From NCBI RefSeq assembly GCF_900100495.1, contig NZ_FNCT01000006.1, positions 248,001 through 312,000 on the forward strand: a DNA stretch of 64,000 nt, in the 5' to 3' direction. How positions within the stretch are numbered: the stretch's first letter is position 1; each line of letters opens with the position of its first letter. This document shows, piece after piece, positions 45,349 to 55,339 of this stretch. A program made the position numbers and the translations under genes. The stretch is from Pseudomonas benzenivorans. GTDB taxonomy: Bacteria > Pseudomonadota > Gammaproteobacteria > Pseudomonadales > Pseudomonadaceae. Below the pieces are notes generated by a model. It was not told where the DNA came from and made no database searches. It saw only the letters and a program-made list of their open reading frames with translations.

Positions 45349-45408
45349 ACAAGGAAACCTACCGACTTCACCAAGCACGCCCCATTCGGGCGGCGGGCGC
45401 GAGCCCAG

Positions 45409-45434
45409 GGGCTCCCTCAGGGAGCCCTTTTTAT
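45409..45434 (+). terminator. rmf terminator
   Basis: The stem GGGCTCCC/GGGAGCCC (45409-45416 with 45420-45427, 3-nt loop) is followed directly by TTTTTATTT. Confidence 0.9.
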
Positions 45435-45517
45435 TTACCCATCCTCAACCTGGCCTTGGCCGCGCTCAACGGGATAGCCCGACAGCCGCAGTCAAGGCCA
45501 CTTCCATCCGGCGAATC

Positions 45518-46540
45518 TCAGCCCCGGGCCGCGGCGATGGCGTCCACCGCCTCGCGGATCAACGCCGGTCCCTTGTAAATGAACCCGGAATAAATCTGCA
45601 CCAAGCTGGCGCCGGCGGCGATCTTCTCGGCCGCGTGCTTGCCTTCGGTGATGCCGCCTACCGCGATGATCGGCAAGCGCCCGGCCAACTCGCCAGCCAG
45701 CACCCGGACGATGTGCGTGCTCTTGTCGCGCACCGGGGCGCCGGACAGGCCGCCCGCCTCATCGGCGAACTCCAGGCCCTTGACGCCATCCCGGCCCAGG
45801 GTGGTGTTGGTGGCGATCACCGCATCCATGCCGGCATCCAGCAACGCGGCGGCGACTTGCACGGTTTCTTCGTCGCTCATGTCCGGAGCGATCTTGATCG
45901 CCAGCGGCACCCGCTTGCCGTGTTGCCGGGCGAGATCTTCCTGGCGCTGGCGCAAGGCCTCGAGCAGCTGCTTGAGCGAGTCGCCAAACTGCAGGCTGCG
46001 CAGCCCCGGGGTGTTCGGCGAGCTGACATTGACGGTGACATAACTGGCATGGGCATAGACCTTGTCCAGGCACAGCAGGTAGTCGTCCACCGCACGCTCG
46101 ACCGGGGTATCGAAATTCTTGCCGATGTTGATGCCCAGCACGCCCTTGAACCTGGCCGCCTGCACCCGCGCGAGCAGATGATCGACGCCCAGGTTGTTGA
46201 AGCCCATGCGGTTGATGATCGCCTCGGCCTCCGGCAGGCGAAACAGCCGCGGCTTGGGGTTGCCCGGCTGCGCCCGCGGCGTCACCGTGCCGATCTCGAT
46301 AAAGCCGAAGCCCAGCTGGGCGAAACCATCGATGGCATCGCCATTCTTGTCCAGGCCGGCAGCCAGGCCGACCGGGTTGGGGAATTCCAGCCCCATGACC
46401 TTGACCGGTAGACTGGCCGGAGTCTTGCTCAGCAGGCCGTTCAAACCCAGGCGACCACCGGCGCCGATCAGGTCGACGGACAGTTCGTGGGAGGTTTCCG
46501 GAGAGAGTTTGAACAGTAGCTCGCGGACCAGGGTATACAT
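45518..46540 (-). CDS. pyrD: Dihydroorotate dehydrogenase (quinone), class 2
   Basis: PyrD oxidises dihydroorotate to orotate in pyrimidine synthesis, passing electrons to ubiquinone at the membrane. The 340-residue product has the class 2 N-terminal helix ([20 protein letters not shown]), FMN contacts in [14 protein letters not shown] and [16 protein letters not shown], the catalytic Ser loop [15 protein letters not shown] and the FMN phosphate loop [11 protein letters not shown]. Full length and convincing start. Monocistronic. Confidence 0.97.
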   Translation of the reverse strand: MYTLVRELLFKLSPETSHELSVDLIGAGGRLGLNGLLSKTPASLPVKVMGLEFPNPVGLAAGLDKNGDAIDGFAQLGFGFIEIGTVTPRAQPGNPKPRLFRLPEAEAIINRMGFNNLGVDHLLARVQAARFKGVLGINIGKNFDTPVERAVDDYLLCLDKVYAHASYVTVNVSSPNTPGLRSLQFGDSLKQLLEALRQRQEDLARQHGKRVPLAIKIAPDMSDEETVQVAAALLDAGMDAVIATNTTLGRDGVKGLEFADEAGGLSGAPVRDKSTHIVRVLAGELAGRLPIIAVGGITEGKHAAEKIAAGASLVQIYSGFIYKGPALIREAVDAIAAARG

Positions 46541-46627
46541 GGGCAGGCTCGGCTCGATAATGGCGAAATCGCAAAGGCCGCGATTATAGCCGCCCAGCTC
46601 CCCCGCAGGCGAGGCGCGCGGACGCCT

Positions 46628-46849
46628 TCAGCGCAAACGCCGCAGGCTCAGCAGCTCGCCCGCCGCGCTGAACTCCAGCTCGAAGGAACCGTATACACCT
46701 TCGTGCGTCAGAAACGGCCGAAAATGATGGGCTGGCACACTGACCCGCCGACCATCGCGGCTATGCAACAGAACACGGTTGGCCCGGCCTTGATAGACTG
46801 CGCGCCAACGTTCGCTGGACAACGCGAGATCCAGCACCAGACTGGGCAT
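46628..46849 (-). CDS. DUF2835 family protein
   Basis: This is a 73-residue protein. It starts MPSLVLDLALSSERWRAVYQG and has RANRVLLHSRDGRRVSVPAHHFRPFLTHEGVYGSFELEF, the DUF2835 pattern of short beta-strands around a VPA..RPFLT centre. The ORF is open 48 codons further upstream, but the Met at 46849 fits the family start. Function unknown. It is divergent from the gene at 47000. Confidence 0.85.
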   Translation of the reverse strand: MPSLVLDLALSSERWRAVYQGRANRVLLHSRDGRRVSVPAHHFRPFLTHEGVYGSFELEFSAAGELLSLRRLR

Positions 46850-46999
46850 GGAGGCACCTTCGTAGATGAATCCGCTAATCTTGCCACAAGCGGCAGCCGC
46901 GCCCCATGCGGAACACCGCGATCCGCCCGGTAAAGCCTGTGCAACGGCTGCGAGGCTCTGCCACACTGGCACAGGTGCCCCTGGAACTCGCATGCGCTC

Positions 47000-47899
47000 A
47001 TGAGTCTGTCAGACCAGCCCTCCTCCCTCGGCTCACGCCTTGCCGCCCTGATCCAGCGTCTGGGCCTGAGCGGCCGTGCGCCGCGCCAGATCGTCGAGCG
47101 TGCCAGCGGCCTGCAGCTGCCCTTCACCCCTCTGCCGACGCTACGCGATAGCATCTGCTGGCAGGAGGGGCCGCCACTGCAGCGCCTGGTCGACCTGCCG
47201 CGCGGCGCCCTCTCCGGGCCGGTGCAGGAAGACAAGGCCCAGGCCCACGCCGTGTTGATTCGGCTCATCGAGGTGCAACAGCGCCAACTGGACTCGTTCG
47301 ATCTGCGCCTGATCGACGGGTTCAGCGATTGCGCTGCCGAGCGCACAACCTTCACCCGCTTCGAGGATTATGCGGCCAGCGAGTTCTGCCGCCAGGTGCG
47401 CATCATCAGCTACAAGGACTTCATCAAGACCATCAGCCTGGCCTTGCCCGGTTTTCTCAGCGGCGAGCGCCTGGCCTTGCGCGAGGCGAGCTGGCGCGGC
47501 CAACGGCTATTCTGGGCCGGCGAGCACCATAGCCAAGCCTTCGCCTGCGCCATCGCCTATGCCCGGCGACGCGAGCTGGAAATCACCCTGCCGGCAGAGA
47601 TATCCAGCTATCGCTTCAGCCGCGAGGGCCTGGCGGAGCTGCAACGGCGTTATCACGTTCTGGCTATGCCCGCTGCTGCCTGGAGCGATCCGGCGTTCAT
47701 GGGCCTGCTGCTGGATAGCGGCCTGCCCTATGCGCGCCTGTCGCTGCTGCGTCCCGCTGGCGCTCCGGAGTTCCTCCTGCTCCCCAAACACTCCACCGAA
47801 GCCTCCGCCCTCGGCGAAGGACTGCGCCTGGCCGGCGCACCGGATGTGGTGGCCTATCTGCAGGCGCTGGCAGGATTAAACGCGAGCGAAAGCCGCTAG
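47000..47899 (+). CDS. Conserved Pseudomonas hypothetical protein (DUF6685-like)
   Basis: This 299-residue cytoplasmic protein has no signal peptide, membrane helix or recognisable catalytic motif. Notable segments are TLRDSICWQEGPPLQRLVDLPRG, the charged FCRQVRIISYKDFIKTISLALPG, WAGEHHSQAFACAIAYARRR and the C-terminal LLLPKHSTEASALGEGLRLAG. I believe Pseudomonas proteins of this kind are classed as DUF6685, from memory only. Codon use is like the neighbours, so it is a normal resident gene. Function unknown. Confidence 0.7.
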   Translation: MSLSDQPSSLGSRLAALIQRLGLSGRAPRQIVERASGLQLPFTPLPTLRDSICWQEGPPLQRLVDLPRGALSGPVQEDKAQAHAVLIRLIEVQQRQLDSFDLRLIDGFSDCAAERTTFTRFEDYAASEFCRQVRIISYKDFIKTISLALPGFLSGERLALREASWRGQRLFWAGEHHSQAFACAIAYARRRELEITLPAEISSYRFSREGLAELQRRYHVLAMPAAAWSDPAFMGLLLDSGLPYARLSLLRPAGAPEFLLLPKHSTEASALGEGLRLAGAPDVVAYLQALAGLNASESR

Positions 47900-47943
47900 C
47901 GTCAACCATAAGTCCCAGCTACGTGTTGCATGCAGCAACTCCT

Positions 47944-48025
47944 TGTAGGAGCGGCCCATGGCCGCGAAAGTGTCTGGCCGCGCGCGGATGGCGGACATGG
48001 AACTGGGCGTCCCCGCCGCTCCTAC
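47944..48025. repeat. Inverted-repeat element, copy 2
   Basis: It starts GTAGGAGCGGCCCATGGCCG (a REP-like arm) and ends with 47996-48025, identical over 30 bp to 8596-8625. It lies in a 321-bp gap after the hypothetical gene at 47000 and before the gdhB terminator. No gene is seen in that gap. Confidence 0.8.
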
Positions 48026-48173
48026 AGATGGAGCAGGCCGATCACCGCTTGGTGGGTTACGCGGCGCGCAAATTCCGCAGTTGATTTTCAGACCCTGCTC
48101 GGCGCCACTAACCTGCGCGGCCCGACCCACCCTACAAAAGCTGTGCGCAACACGTAATTGGGACATAGCACAT

Positions 48174-48199
48174 AAAAAAGCCCCGCACTAGGCGGGGCT
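48174..48199 (-). terminator. gdhB terminator
   Basis: The stem AGCCCCGC/GCGGGGCT (48179-48186 with 48192-48199) is followed on the minus strand by a T-run (six A on the plus strand at 48174-48179). Confidence 0.9.
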
Positions 48200-48220
48200 C
48201 GGGTTCGGCTCAAGCACGAC

Positions 48221-51200
48221 TCAGGGAATGCATACCCCGCGCTGGGCACTTTGCGCCAGGTCCATCAGCTCGCGGTTGGCCACCGCGTACATGGCGTAAT
48301 CGGTGCCGGTCGCGCCACGCAGTTCGCCGAGCATGGTTTTCCAGCGCCCCACCAGCGGGCGATGCTGCTCCAGCCAGACGGCGACGCGGCCCTCGATCTC
48401 CGCCGGCCCTTCGGCCATCTGCAACAGCGATACGGTGATCGCCCGCTGCTGCCAGTCCAGATCGTCGCGGAAGGCTTCCCGTGCCAAGGCTTGCCAGTTG
48501 CTTTCCACCGGCAGGCCGGTGATCTGCTGCAAATACCAGGACAGTTCCAGCGCCCCGCCGACGGCGAAGTAGGAAGCGGCAACCTGGGCCGGATCCTGCC
48601 CGGTGACATCCGAGGCCTCGATGATCGGCAGCAAGGTGTACAGATGGCTGGTTCCAGCCACTACGCGGGCCAGCGCCTCAGGTACGCCGGCTTCGACGTA
48701 GCCCTGGAAACGCGCCAGCCACTGCTCGCGGGCCGGGCCTTCGAGCAGCTCGTCCAGACGCATGGCCAGCGCCTCGACGCGCGGCGCGAAATGCGCCACG
48801 TCGCGCGCCGCGTCCAGCTCGTTGCGCCGGCTGCGCAGGAACCAGCGGGTGGCGCGCCGACCCAGGCGCATCAGCTCGTCCATCATGGTCAGCTGCAGCT
48901 CGGCCGGCACCTGGTAGTCCAGCGTCTCGACCTGCTTCCACCAATGCGGCAGGCGGAACACATCGCGCACGATCACATAGGCCCCGGCGACGTTGGCCGC
49001 ACTCATGCCGGTGGACTCCTTCAGGCGCTGCACGAAGGTGATGCCCATGTGGTTGACCAGATCGTTGGCGATCTGCGTGCTGACGATCTCGCGCTTGAGG
49101 CGATGACGACGCATCGGTTCGCCGAACTTCTGTGCCAGCAACGGCGGGAAGGCAGTTTCCATCTCGCGCGCCAGGTACTCGTCGTCCGGCACCAGGGATT
49201 TCAGCAGCGACTCCTTCAGATCGATCTTGCTGTAGGAAATCAGCACTGCCAGCTCCGGACGGGTCAGGCCCTGGCCGCCCACGGCACGCTCGTTGAGCTC
49301 GTCGTCCGACGGCAGGAACTCCAGGGCGCGGTCCAGCTTGCCAGCCGCCTCCAGTGCCGCCATCACGCGCTTGTACTCGCCTTGGCGCTCGCGGGCGCGG
49401 CGCTCGGCCAGCGACAACGCCTGGGTCTGCTTGTAGTTGTTGCCCAGCACCAGGCCGCCGACCGCATCGGTCATCTCGGCCAGCAGCTTGTTGCGCTGCT
49501 TGCCGGTCATGTCGCCGGCGGCGACGATCTCGTTGAGCAGGATCTTGATGTTGACCTCATGGTCGGAGCAGTCCACCCCGCCGGCGTTGTCGATGAAGTC
49601 GGTGAAGCTCGCCCCGCCGTTGAGACCGTACTCGACGCGGCCCAACTGGGTCATGCCGAGGTTGCCGCCCTCGCCGACGACTTTCGCACGCAGCTCGCGG
49701 CCATCGACGCGCAGGCCATCGTTGGCCTTGTCGCCGACATCGGCGTGGCTTTCCTTGCTCGACTTGACGTAGGTGCCGATGCCGCCGTTCCACAGCAGGT
49801 CCACCGGCGCCTTGAGCAGCGCATGCAGCAGCTCGGTCGGCGCCAGCTTGTCGGCGGCGATATCGAAGCGCTCCTTCATCTCCGGACTGATGGCGATGCT
49901 CTTGGCGCTGCGCAGGAAGATCCCGCCACCTGCGGAGATCAGGCTGGCATCGTAATCGGCCCAGCTAGAGCGCGGCAGGTCGAACAGGCGCTTGCGCTCG
50001 ACGAAGCTCTTCGCGGCATCCGGGTTGGGGTCGATGAAGATGTGCATATGGTTGAAGGCCGCCACCAGCTGCAACTTGTCCGACAGCAGCAGGCCGTTGC
50101 CGAACACGTCACCGGCCATGTCGCCGATGCCGATCACCGTGATGGGGTCCTTCTGCACGTCGATGCCGCGCTCGCGGAAATGCCGCTGCACCGAGACCCA
50201 ACCGCCCTTGGCGGTGATGCCCATGCCCTTGTGGTCGTAGCCGGCCGAGCCACCTGAGGCGAAGGCATCGCCGAGCCAGAAGTCGTACTCGGCGGCGATG
50301 CCGTTGGCAATATCGGAGAAGGTCGCGGTGCCCTTGTCGGCGGCGACCACCAGGTAGGGATCGTCCTGGTCGTGGCGCACCACGTTGGCCGGCGCCACCA
50401 CCGCGCCGTCCTTGAGGTTGTCGGTGATGTCGAGCAGGCCGCTGATGAAGATCCGGTAGCAGGCGATCGCCTCGGCCTGGATCTCGTCACGCGAGCCGCC
50501 CAGCGGCAGGCGCCGCGGGATGAAGCCGCCCTTGGCGCCGACCGGCACGATCACCGCGTTCTTCACCTGCTGGGCCTTGACCAGGCCGAGCACCTCGGTG
50601 CGGAAGTCTTCTTCACGATCCGACCAGCGCAAGCCACCGCGGGCGACATCGCCGAAGCGCAGGTGCACGCCCTCGACCCGTGGGCAGTAGACGAAGACCT
50701 CGAATTTCGGCACCGGCTTGGGGATCTCCGGAATCAGCCGCGGACTGAGCTTGAAGCTGAAGTACTGCTTGGCCTGGCCATCGGCGTCCAGCTGGTAGAA
50801 GTTGGTGCGCTGGGTGGCCTTGATCAGGTCCAGGTAGCGCCGCAGGATGCGGTCCTCGTTGAGCACCGCGACGTTGTCCAGGGCGCTGACAATCGCCTGC
50901 TCCAGCTTCTGCTGCTTGTCTTCCAGGTCCTCGGCGTTGAGCTTGCGCGCCAGGTAGAAGCGGGTCTTGAACAGGCGCACCAGTTCCTTGGCGATGTCGG
51001 CGTGGTTGACCAGGGTGCCGGCGATGTAGCTGAGGTCGAAGCCCAGGCGGATCTGCTTGAGGTAACGGGCATAGGCGCGCAGCAACGCCGCGTCGCGCCA
51101 GGGCATCGCCGCGGTCAGCACCAGGCGGTTGAAGGCGTCGTTCTCGGCGTCGCCGCGGACGATGTGGACGAAGGCATCCTGCAGGGTGTCGTTGAGCTGC

Positions 51201-53083
51201 TGGATGTCCACGTCCAGGCCTTCGGCATAGGTGAAGGCGAAGTCGTGGATCCAGAACTCGCGGCCATCGGCACGGCGCAGGTGATACGGGAACTCACCGA
51301 GCACGCGCAGGCCGAGGTTTTCCAGGATCGGCAACACGTCCGACAGCGGCAACGGCGTGTCGGCGTGATAGAGCTTGCAGTGCAACTGCTGGTCGCCCTG
51401 CGCCAGCGGCTGGTAGAAGCTCATCACCAGCGGTCGCGCGCTGCCCAGGCTGAGCAGGTGCTGCATGTCCACCACCGCCGAATGCGGGGCGAAGCGCTCA
51501 CGGTAACCGGCGGGGAAACCGCTGGGAAAATCCGCCAGCACGTTGGTGCCCTGGGCTTCGCCGAAGCTTTCCACCACCAGGCTGGCGTAGTCGTCCTTCC
51601 ACGAACGGCAGGCCTGGATCACTTCCTTTTCCAGACGCAGCGGATCGATCTGCACCTTGTTCTTCGGGTCGACCCGCAGGATGAACTGCACCCGCGCCAG
51701 CACCGACTCGGAGAAGAAGGTCCAGAACTCGCAATCGGTGGCCTGCAGGCGCTCCATCAGCACCTGCTGGATCTTCAGGCGGGTCTCGGTGGAGTACACG
51801 TCACGCGGCACGTAGGCCAGGCAGTAGCAGAAACGGCCATAGGGATCGCGGCGCAGGAACACGCGGATCTTGTTGCGCTCCTGGATCTGCACGATGGCCA
51901 TCGCGGTATCGCACAGGTCATCGACCGGGGTCTGGAACAGGTCGTCACGCGGCAGCACTTCCAGCACCTGGGCCAGTTCCTTGCCCAGGTGCGCCTTGCT
52001 GTCGAAGCCGGAACGCTGCTCGATCACCGCCACCTTGCGGCGGATATAGGGGATCCGCCAGACGCTCTCGGCATACACCGCCGAGGTGTACAGGCCCAGG
52101 AAGCGGCATTCCTTGATGACCCGGCCCTTGCTGTCCAGTTCGCGCACCGAGACGAAGTCCGGGTAGGCCGGACGGTGTACCCGGCTCGGCACCGCGGCCT
52201 TGGCGAAGGACAGCAACTGCGGCTCGCGCAGGTAGCTGACCGCTTCCGGCTCGATATGCAGCTCGTCGCTCTTCAGCCCGCTGCGCAGGCGCCTGGACAA
52301 GCCGAGCAGGGATTTCTCGTCGTAGACGATGGTGCCGCCGTCAGCGGCATCGGCCACGGTGAATTCCTCGTAGCCGAGGAAGGTGAAGTGGTTGTCGAGC
52401 AACCAGTTCAGGAAGACCTTGATCTCGTCGAGCTCGGCCGCTTCGACCTTGAGCTTGGCCTTGTCCAGCCAGGCCAGCAGCTCCTGGGCCTTGGCCTTCA
52501 TCGGCTGGAAGTCGGCGACGCTCAGGCGCACCTCCACGAAGACTTCCTGCAGGGCCTTTTCCAGGGTCTTCAACTCGCCAATGTTGGCGCAGCGGTCGAT
52601 CTCCAGGAACATCAGCGCTTCTTGCTGCACATCCTTGCCCTGGGAGCCCTTGGGCAGGATCTCCAGCAATTCGCCCTGCTTGTTGCGGCGCACGCTGAAT
52701 ACGCTGTTCTGCAGGGTATGAATGCTGTAGCCGCGACGGTTCAGTTCCATGCGCACCGAATCGACCAGGAACGGAATATCGCTGTGCAGGACTTCCACCG
52801 CGGTATGGGTGGACTGCCAGCCATGCTTCTCGTAATCCGGATTGAAGACGCGGACTTCCGGCGCACTATGGTCGAAGCGCTCCAGCAGGCGCCAGGACGA
52901 CAGGGTGCAGCCGACCAGGTCGGACAGCCGACGCTGGGTGAGCTCCTCCAGGGCGATGATGCCGAAGAATTGCTCGGCGAACAGGGCTACTTGTGGCAGT
53001 GCCTGTTCGCTGACGTGCTGCGCCAGCGCCGCTTGCAGTTGATGCTGGAAGTCGGCTTTGCTGGCCGCCGTAAAGAACGCCAT
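48221..53083 (-). CDS. gdhB: Giant NAD-specific glutamate dehydrogenase (180-kDa class)
   Basis: This 1620-residue NAD-dependent enzyme deaminates glutamate to 2-oxoglutarate and ammonium and is the main catabolic GDH of Pseudomonas. The N-terminal ~700 residues are the regulatory ACT-like part. The catalytic domain is near 770-1200, with VEGVHLRFGDVARGGLRWSDREED (substrate Lys region), VKNAVIVPVGAKGGFI, and DKGTATFSDIANGIAAEYDFWLGDAFASGGSAGYDHK. The start MAFFTAASKADFQHQLQAAL has GGAG. A terminator follows. It joins well with the 5-oxoproline genes to the right, whose product is glutamate. Confidence 0.97.
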   Translation of the reverse strand: MAFFTAASKADFQHQLQAALAQHVSEQALPQVALFAEQFFGIIALEELTQRRLSDLVGCTLSSWRLLERFDHSAPEVRVFNPDYEKHGWQSTHTAVEVLHSDIPFLVDSVRMELNRRGYSIHTLQNSVFSVRRNKQGELLEILPKGSQGKDVQQEALMFLEIDRCANIGELKTLEKALQEVFVEVRLSVADFQPMKAKAQELLAWLDKAKLKVEAAELDEIKVFLNWLLDNHFTFLGYEEFTVADAADGGTIVYDEKSLLGLSRRLRSGLKSDELHIEPEAVSYLREPQLLSFAKAAVPSRVHRPAYPDFVSVRELDSKGRVIKECRFLGLYTSAVYAESVWRIPYIRRKVAVIEQRSGFDSKAHLGKELAQVLEVLPRDDLFQTPVDDLCDTAMAIVQIQERNKIRVFLRRDPYGRFCYCLAYVPRDVYSTETRLKIQQVLMERLQATDCEFWTFFSESVLARVQFILRVDPKNKVQIDPLRLEKEVIQACRSWKDDYASLVVESFGEAQGTNVLADFPSGFPAGYRERFAPHSAVVDMQHLLSLGSARPLVMSFYQPLAQGDQQLHCKLYHADTPLPLSDVLPILENLGLRVLGEFPYHLRRADGREFWIHDFAFTYAEGLDVDIQQLNDTLQDAFVHIVRGDAENDAFNRLVLTAAMPWRDAALLRAYARYLKQIRLGFDLSYIAGTLVNHADIAKELVRLFKTRFYLARKLNAEDLEDKQQKLEQAIVSALDNVAVLNEDRILRRYLDLIKATQRTNFYQLDADGQAKQYFSFKLSPRLIPEIPKPVPKFEVFVYCPRVEGVHLRFGDVARGGLRWSDREEDFRTEVLGLVKAQQVKNAVIVPVGAKGGFIPRRLPLGGSRDEIQAEAIACYRIFISGLLDITDNLKDGAVVAPANVVRHDQDDPYLVVAADKGTATFSDIANGIAAEYDFWLGDAFASGGSAGYDHKGMGITAKGGWVSVQRHFRERGIDVQKDPITVIGIGDMAGDVFGNGLLLSDKLQLVAAFNHMHIFIDPNPDAAKSFVERKRLFDLPRSSWADYDASLISAGGGIFLRSAKSIAISPEMKERFDIAADKLAPTELLHALLKAPVDLLWNGGIGTYVKSSKESHADVGDKANDGLRVDGRELRAKVVGEGGNLGMTQLGRVEYGLNGGASFTDFIDNAGGVDCSDHEVNIKILLNEIVAAGDMTGKQRNKLLAEMTDAVGGLVLGNNYKQTQALSLAERRARERQGEYKRVMAALEAAGKLDRALEFLPSDDELNERAVGGQGLTRPELAVLISYSKIDLKESLLKSLVPDDEYLAREMETAFPPLLAQKFGEPMRRHRLKREIVSTQIANDLVNHMGITFVQRLKESTGMSAANVAGAYVIVRDVFRLPHWWKQVETLDYQVPAELQLTMMDELMRLGRRATRWFLRSRRNELDAARDVAHFAPRVEALAMRLDELLEGPAREQWLARFQGYVEAGVPEALARVVAGTSHLYTLLPIIEASDVTGQDPAQVAASYFAVGGALELSWYLQQITGLPVESNWQALAREAFRDDLDWQQRAITVSLLQMAEGPAEIEGRVAVWLEQHRPLVGRWKTMLGELRGATGTDYAMYAVANRELMDLAQSAQRGVCIP

Positions 53084-53387
53084 GGTTGTGCTCCGTTTGG
53101 CTTGTGATTCGACTAGGGCAGTCGCGAGTCATGACTGACGCCACCACGTTGTAGTTCAACGTTAGTCCATGAAACGACGATTACCTGCGCACGGCGTTTC
53201 CGGACCCTGGCGAAGCCTTCGACTCGCTGGTCACATTTGCCGGACGAGCTTAACGATGGAACGCCGTGGAGCGCTTGCCGCGCTGCGACATTTTCTTTCA
53301 AGGCTGCTCCCCGCGCGGGAAAAAGCGCGGGAAAGTGCGCCGCCACCCCGCCCCGAGAACGCCAGGACCAGGGGCGGCCCGAGGTCC
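53084..53387. other. Gap between gdhB start and dctM end
   Basis: Three hundred four bp. It must hold the gdhB promoter (minus strand) and the 3' end of the TRAP operon. The only clear structure is a 7-bp hairpin CCCGCGC/GCGCGGG (53310-53331) without U-run, 57 bp beyond the dctM stop, a possible processing or termination site. No gene seen. Confidence 0.55.
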
Positions 53388-54692
53388 TCAGGCGCCGCGC
53401 ATCGCCTGCGGCAGCAGCAGGACGATCTGCGGAAAGGCGCTGATCAGGATCGCCGCCAGCACCAGCAGGAGGAAGAACGGGAAGCTGGCCTTGGCCACTT
53501 TCCACATGTCGTGCCCGGTCAGGTTCTGGATGACGAACAGGTTGAAGCCCACCGGCGGGGTGATCTGCGCCATCTCGACCACCAGGATGACGAAGATGCC
53601 GAACCACAGCAGGTCGATGCCCGCCGCCTGCACCGCCGGCAAGACCACCGCGGTGGTCAGCAGGATGATCGAGATGCCGTCGAGGAAGCAGCCGAGGACG
53701 ATGAAGAACACCGTCAGCGCCAGCAACAGCACGTAGGGCGAGAGCTGCTTGGCGATGATCCAGTCGGCCAGCGCCGACGGCAGGCCGGTGAAGCTCATGG
53801 CCGAGGTCAGGTAGGCGGCGCCGAGCAGAATGAAGAAGATCATGCACGAGGTGCACACCGCGCCCATCAGGCTTTCCATGAAGGTCGCGCGGCTCAGCGA
53901 GCCGGAACACAGGGCGATCAGCAGTGCGCCGACCACGCCCACCGCAGCAGCCTCGGTCGCGGTGGCGAAACCGGCGTAGATCGAGCCGATCACCGCGACG
54001 ATCAGCGCCATCACCGGGATCAGCAGCTTGGCGTGGCGCAGTTTCTCCCTGAGCGGCAGGGCCTCGGTTTCCTCCGGCAGCTTGTCGCGATTGAGCAGCG
54101 CCCAGAGCATCAGGTAGCCGCTGAAGATCGCCAGCAGCATCAGCCCCGGCAGAATGCCGGCGATGAACAGGCGCGAGATCGACACCTGCGCCGCCACGCC
54201 GTAGACGATCATCATGATCGATGGCGGGATCAGCAGGCCCAGGGTGCCGGCGCCGGCCAGCGAGCCCATGGCGATGCTGTCCGGATAGCCACGCGACTTC
54301 AGCTCCGGCAGGGAAATCCGCCCGATGGTCGCCGCGGTGGCCGCCGACGAGCCGCTGACCGCGGCGAAGATACCGCAGCCGAACACGTTGACGTGCAGCA
54401 GGCGCCCCGGCAGGCCGCGCATCCACGGCGACAGTCCGTTGAACATGTCTTCCGACAGGCGCGTGCGGTAGAGAATCTCGCCCATCCAGATGAACAGCGG
54501 CAGCGCGGTCAGGGTCCAGCTGGCGCTGGACGCCCAACTGGTGGAGGCGAGGATCGAGCCGGCCGGCGCACCGCCGAACAGCTCCATGCCGATGATGCCG
54601 ACGCCGAGCAGCGACAGCGCGACCCAGACGCCCCCGCCGAGCAGCGCGAACAGGGCCACCAGCAGGGTGATTGTAATTATTGTGTGTTCCAC
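53388..54692 (-). CDS. dctM: TRAP transporter large permease DctM
   Basis: This is a 434-residue DctM-type subunit with twelve hydrophobic segments, which forms the Na+-coupled transport channel. Characteristic stretches are LTALPLFIWMGEILYRTRLSEDMF, CGIFAAVSGSSAATAATIGRIS (Na+-site hairpin), YPDSIAMGSLAGAGTLGLLIPPSI and MAQITPPVGFNLFVIQNLTG. It works with DctQ (54754) and DctP (55340), all on the minus strand and in the order P-Q-M. Substrate is set by DctP. Confidence 0.95.
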   Translation of the reverse strand: MEHTIITITLLVALFALLGGGVWVALSLLGVGIIGMELFGGAPAGSILASTSWASSASWTLTALPLFIWMGEILYRTRLSEDMFNGLSPWMRGLPGRLLHVNVFGCGIFAAVSGSSAATAATIGRISLPELKSRGYPDSIAMGSLAGAGTLGLLIPPSIMMIVYGVAAQVSISRLFIAGILPGLMLLAIFSGYLMLWALLNRDKLPEETEALPLREKLRHAKLLIPVMALIVAVIGSIYAGFATATEAAAVGVVGALLIALCSGSLSRATFMESLMGAVCTSCMIFFILLGAAYLTSAMSFTGLPSALADWIIAKQLSPYVLLLALTVFFIVLGCFLDGISIILLTTAVVLPAVQAAGIDLLWFGIFVILVVEMAQITPPVGFNLFVIQNLTGHDMWKVAKASFPFFLLLVLAAILISAFPQIVLLLPQAMRGA

Positions 54693-54753
54693 GGCTTACT
54701 CACTGATGCAATGCGGCCAGGGCCGCAGGAAAGAACAAGGTCCCGGACAGCGC

Positions 54754-55260
54754 TCATTCGCTCAGCGTCACGCCGCCATCGACGGCCTCGAAGCGCCGCC
54801 CCTGGCAGACCAGCAGCAAACGCTCGGCCATGGCGATGACCAGGACCAGGGTGCCGAGCAGCATCGGCAATTGCGGCAGCCACATCGGAATGGGCAACAG
54901 GCCGGACGACACCTCGTTGAACTGGTAGGACTCGATCACGAACAGCGCGCAATACCAGGCCAGGTAGGCGGCGATCGCCAGACCGATCGCGGTGCTCAGC
55001 ACGTCGGCGAAAAACCGCCCGCGCACCGGCAGCAGCCGGTACAGCAGTTCGACGCGGATATGCGCGCCGCGCTGCAAGGCATAGGGCAACGCCAGGAAGC
55101 CCGAGGCGGCCATGGCGTAGGCGGCGAACTCGTCGGCCGAGGGCACCATGCCGCCGAACTGGCGGGCGACGATCTGCGCGACCACCAACAGGCAGATCAG
55201 CACGAGAAACACGCCGGACAGCCATCCGGACAGGGTGTAGAGCTTATGCAATGGCGTCAT
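54754..55260 (-). CDS. dctQ: TRAP transporter small permease DctQ
   Basis: This is a 168-residue DctQ subunit with four hydrophobic helices. The conserved positions are in TLSGWLSGVFLVLICLLVVAQI, the ADEFAAYAMAASGFLALPYALQRGAHIRVELLYRLL block and ESYQFNEVSSGLLPIPMWLPQLPMLLGTL. It joins DctM in the membrane complex. The gene starts 79 bp downstream of dctP and ends 61 bp before dctM, so all three make one transcript. Confidence 0.93.
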   Translation of the reverse strand: MTPLHKLYTLSGWLSGVFLVLICLLVVAQIVARQFGGMVPSADEFAAYAMAASGFLALPYALQRGAHIRVELLYRLLPVRGRFFADVLSTAIGLAIAAYLAWYCALFVIESYQFNEVSSGLLPIPMWLPQLPMLLGTLVLVIAMAERLLLVCQGRRFEAVDGGVTLSE

Positions 55261-55339
55261 GGACCGAAGACTCCCCTGATTGCTGGCAGACGCCGGGGAC
55301 GCGGCGAGCCGCGCGCCCCGGCCTGGTGAGGCGACGGCC

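Noticed and set aside
46431..46441. Another GCAGGCCGTT match to the element at 12129
   Set aside because: It is inside the pyrD coding sequence where it encodes conserved residues, so it is best explained by chance.
50372..53107. A 911-codon open frame on the plus strand opposite gdhB
   Set aside because: It is the antisense shadow of a real GC-rich gene with strong codon bias. It has no family motif, and gdhB on the other strand is unmistakable.
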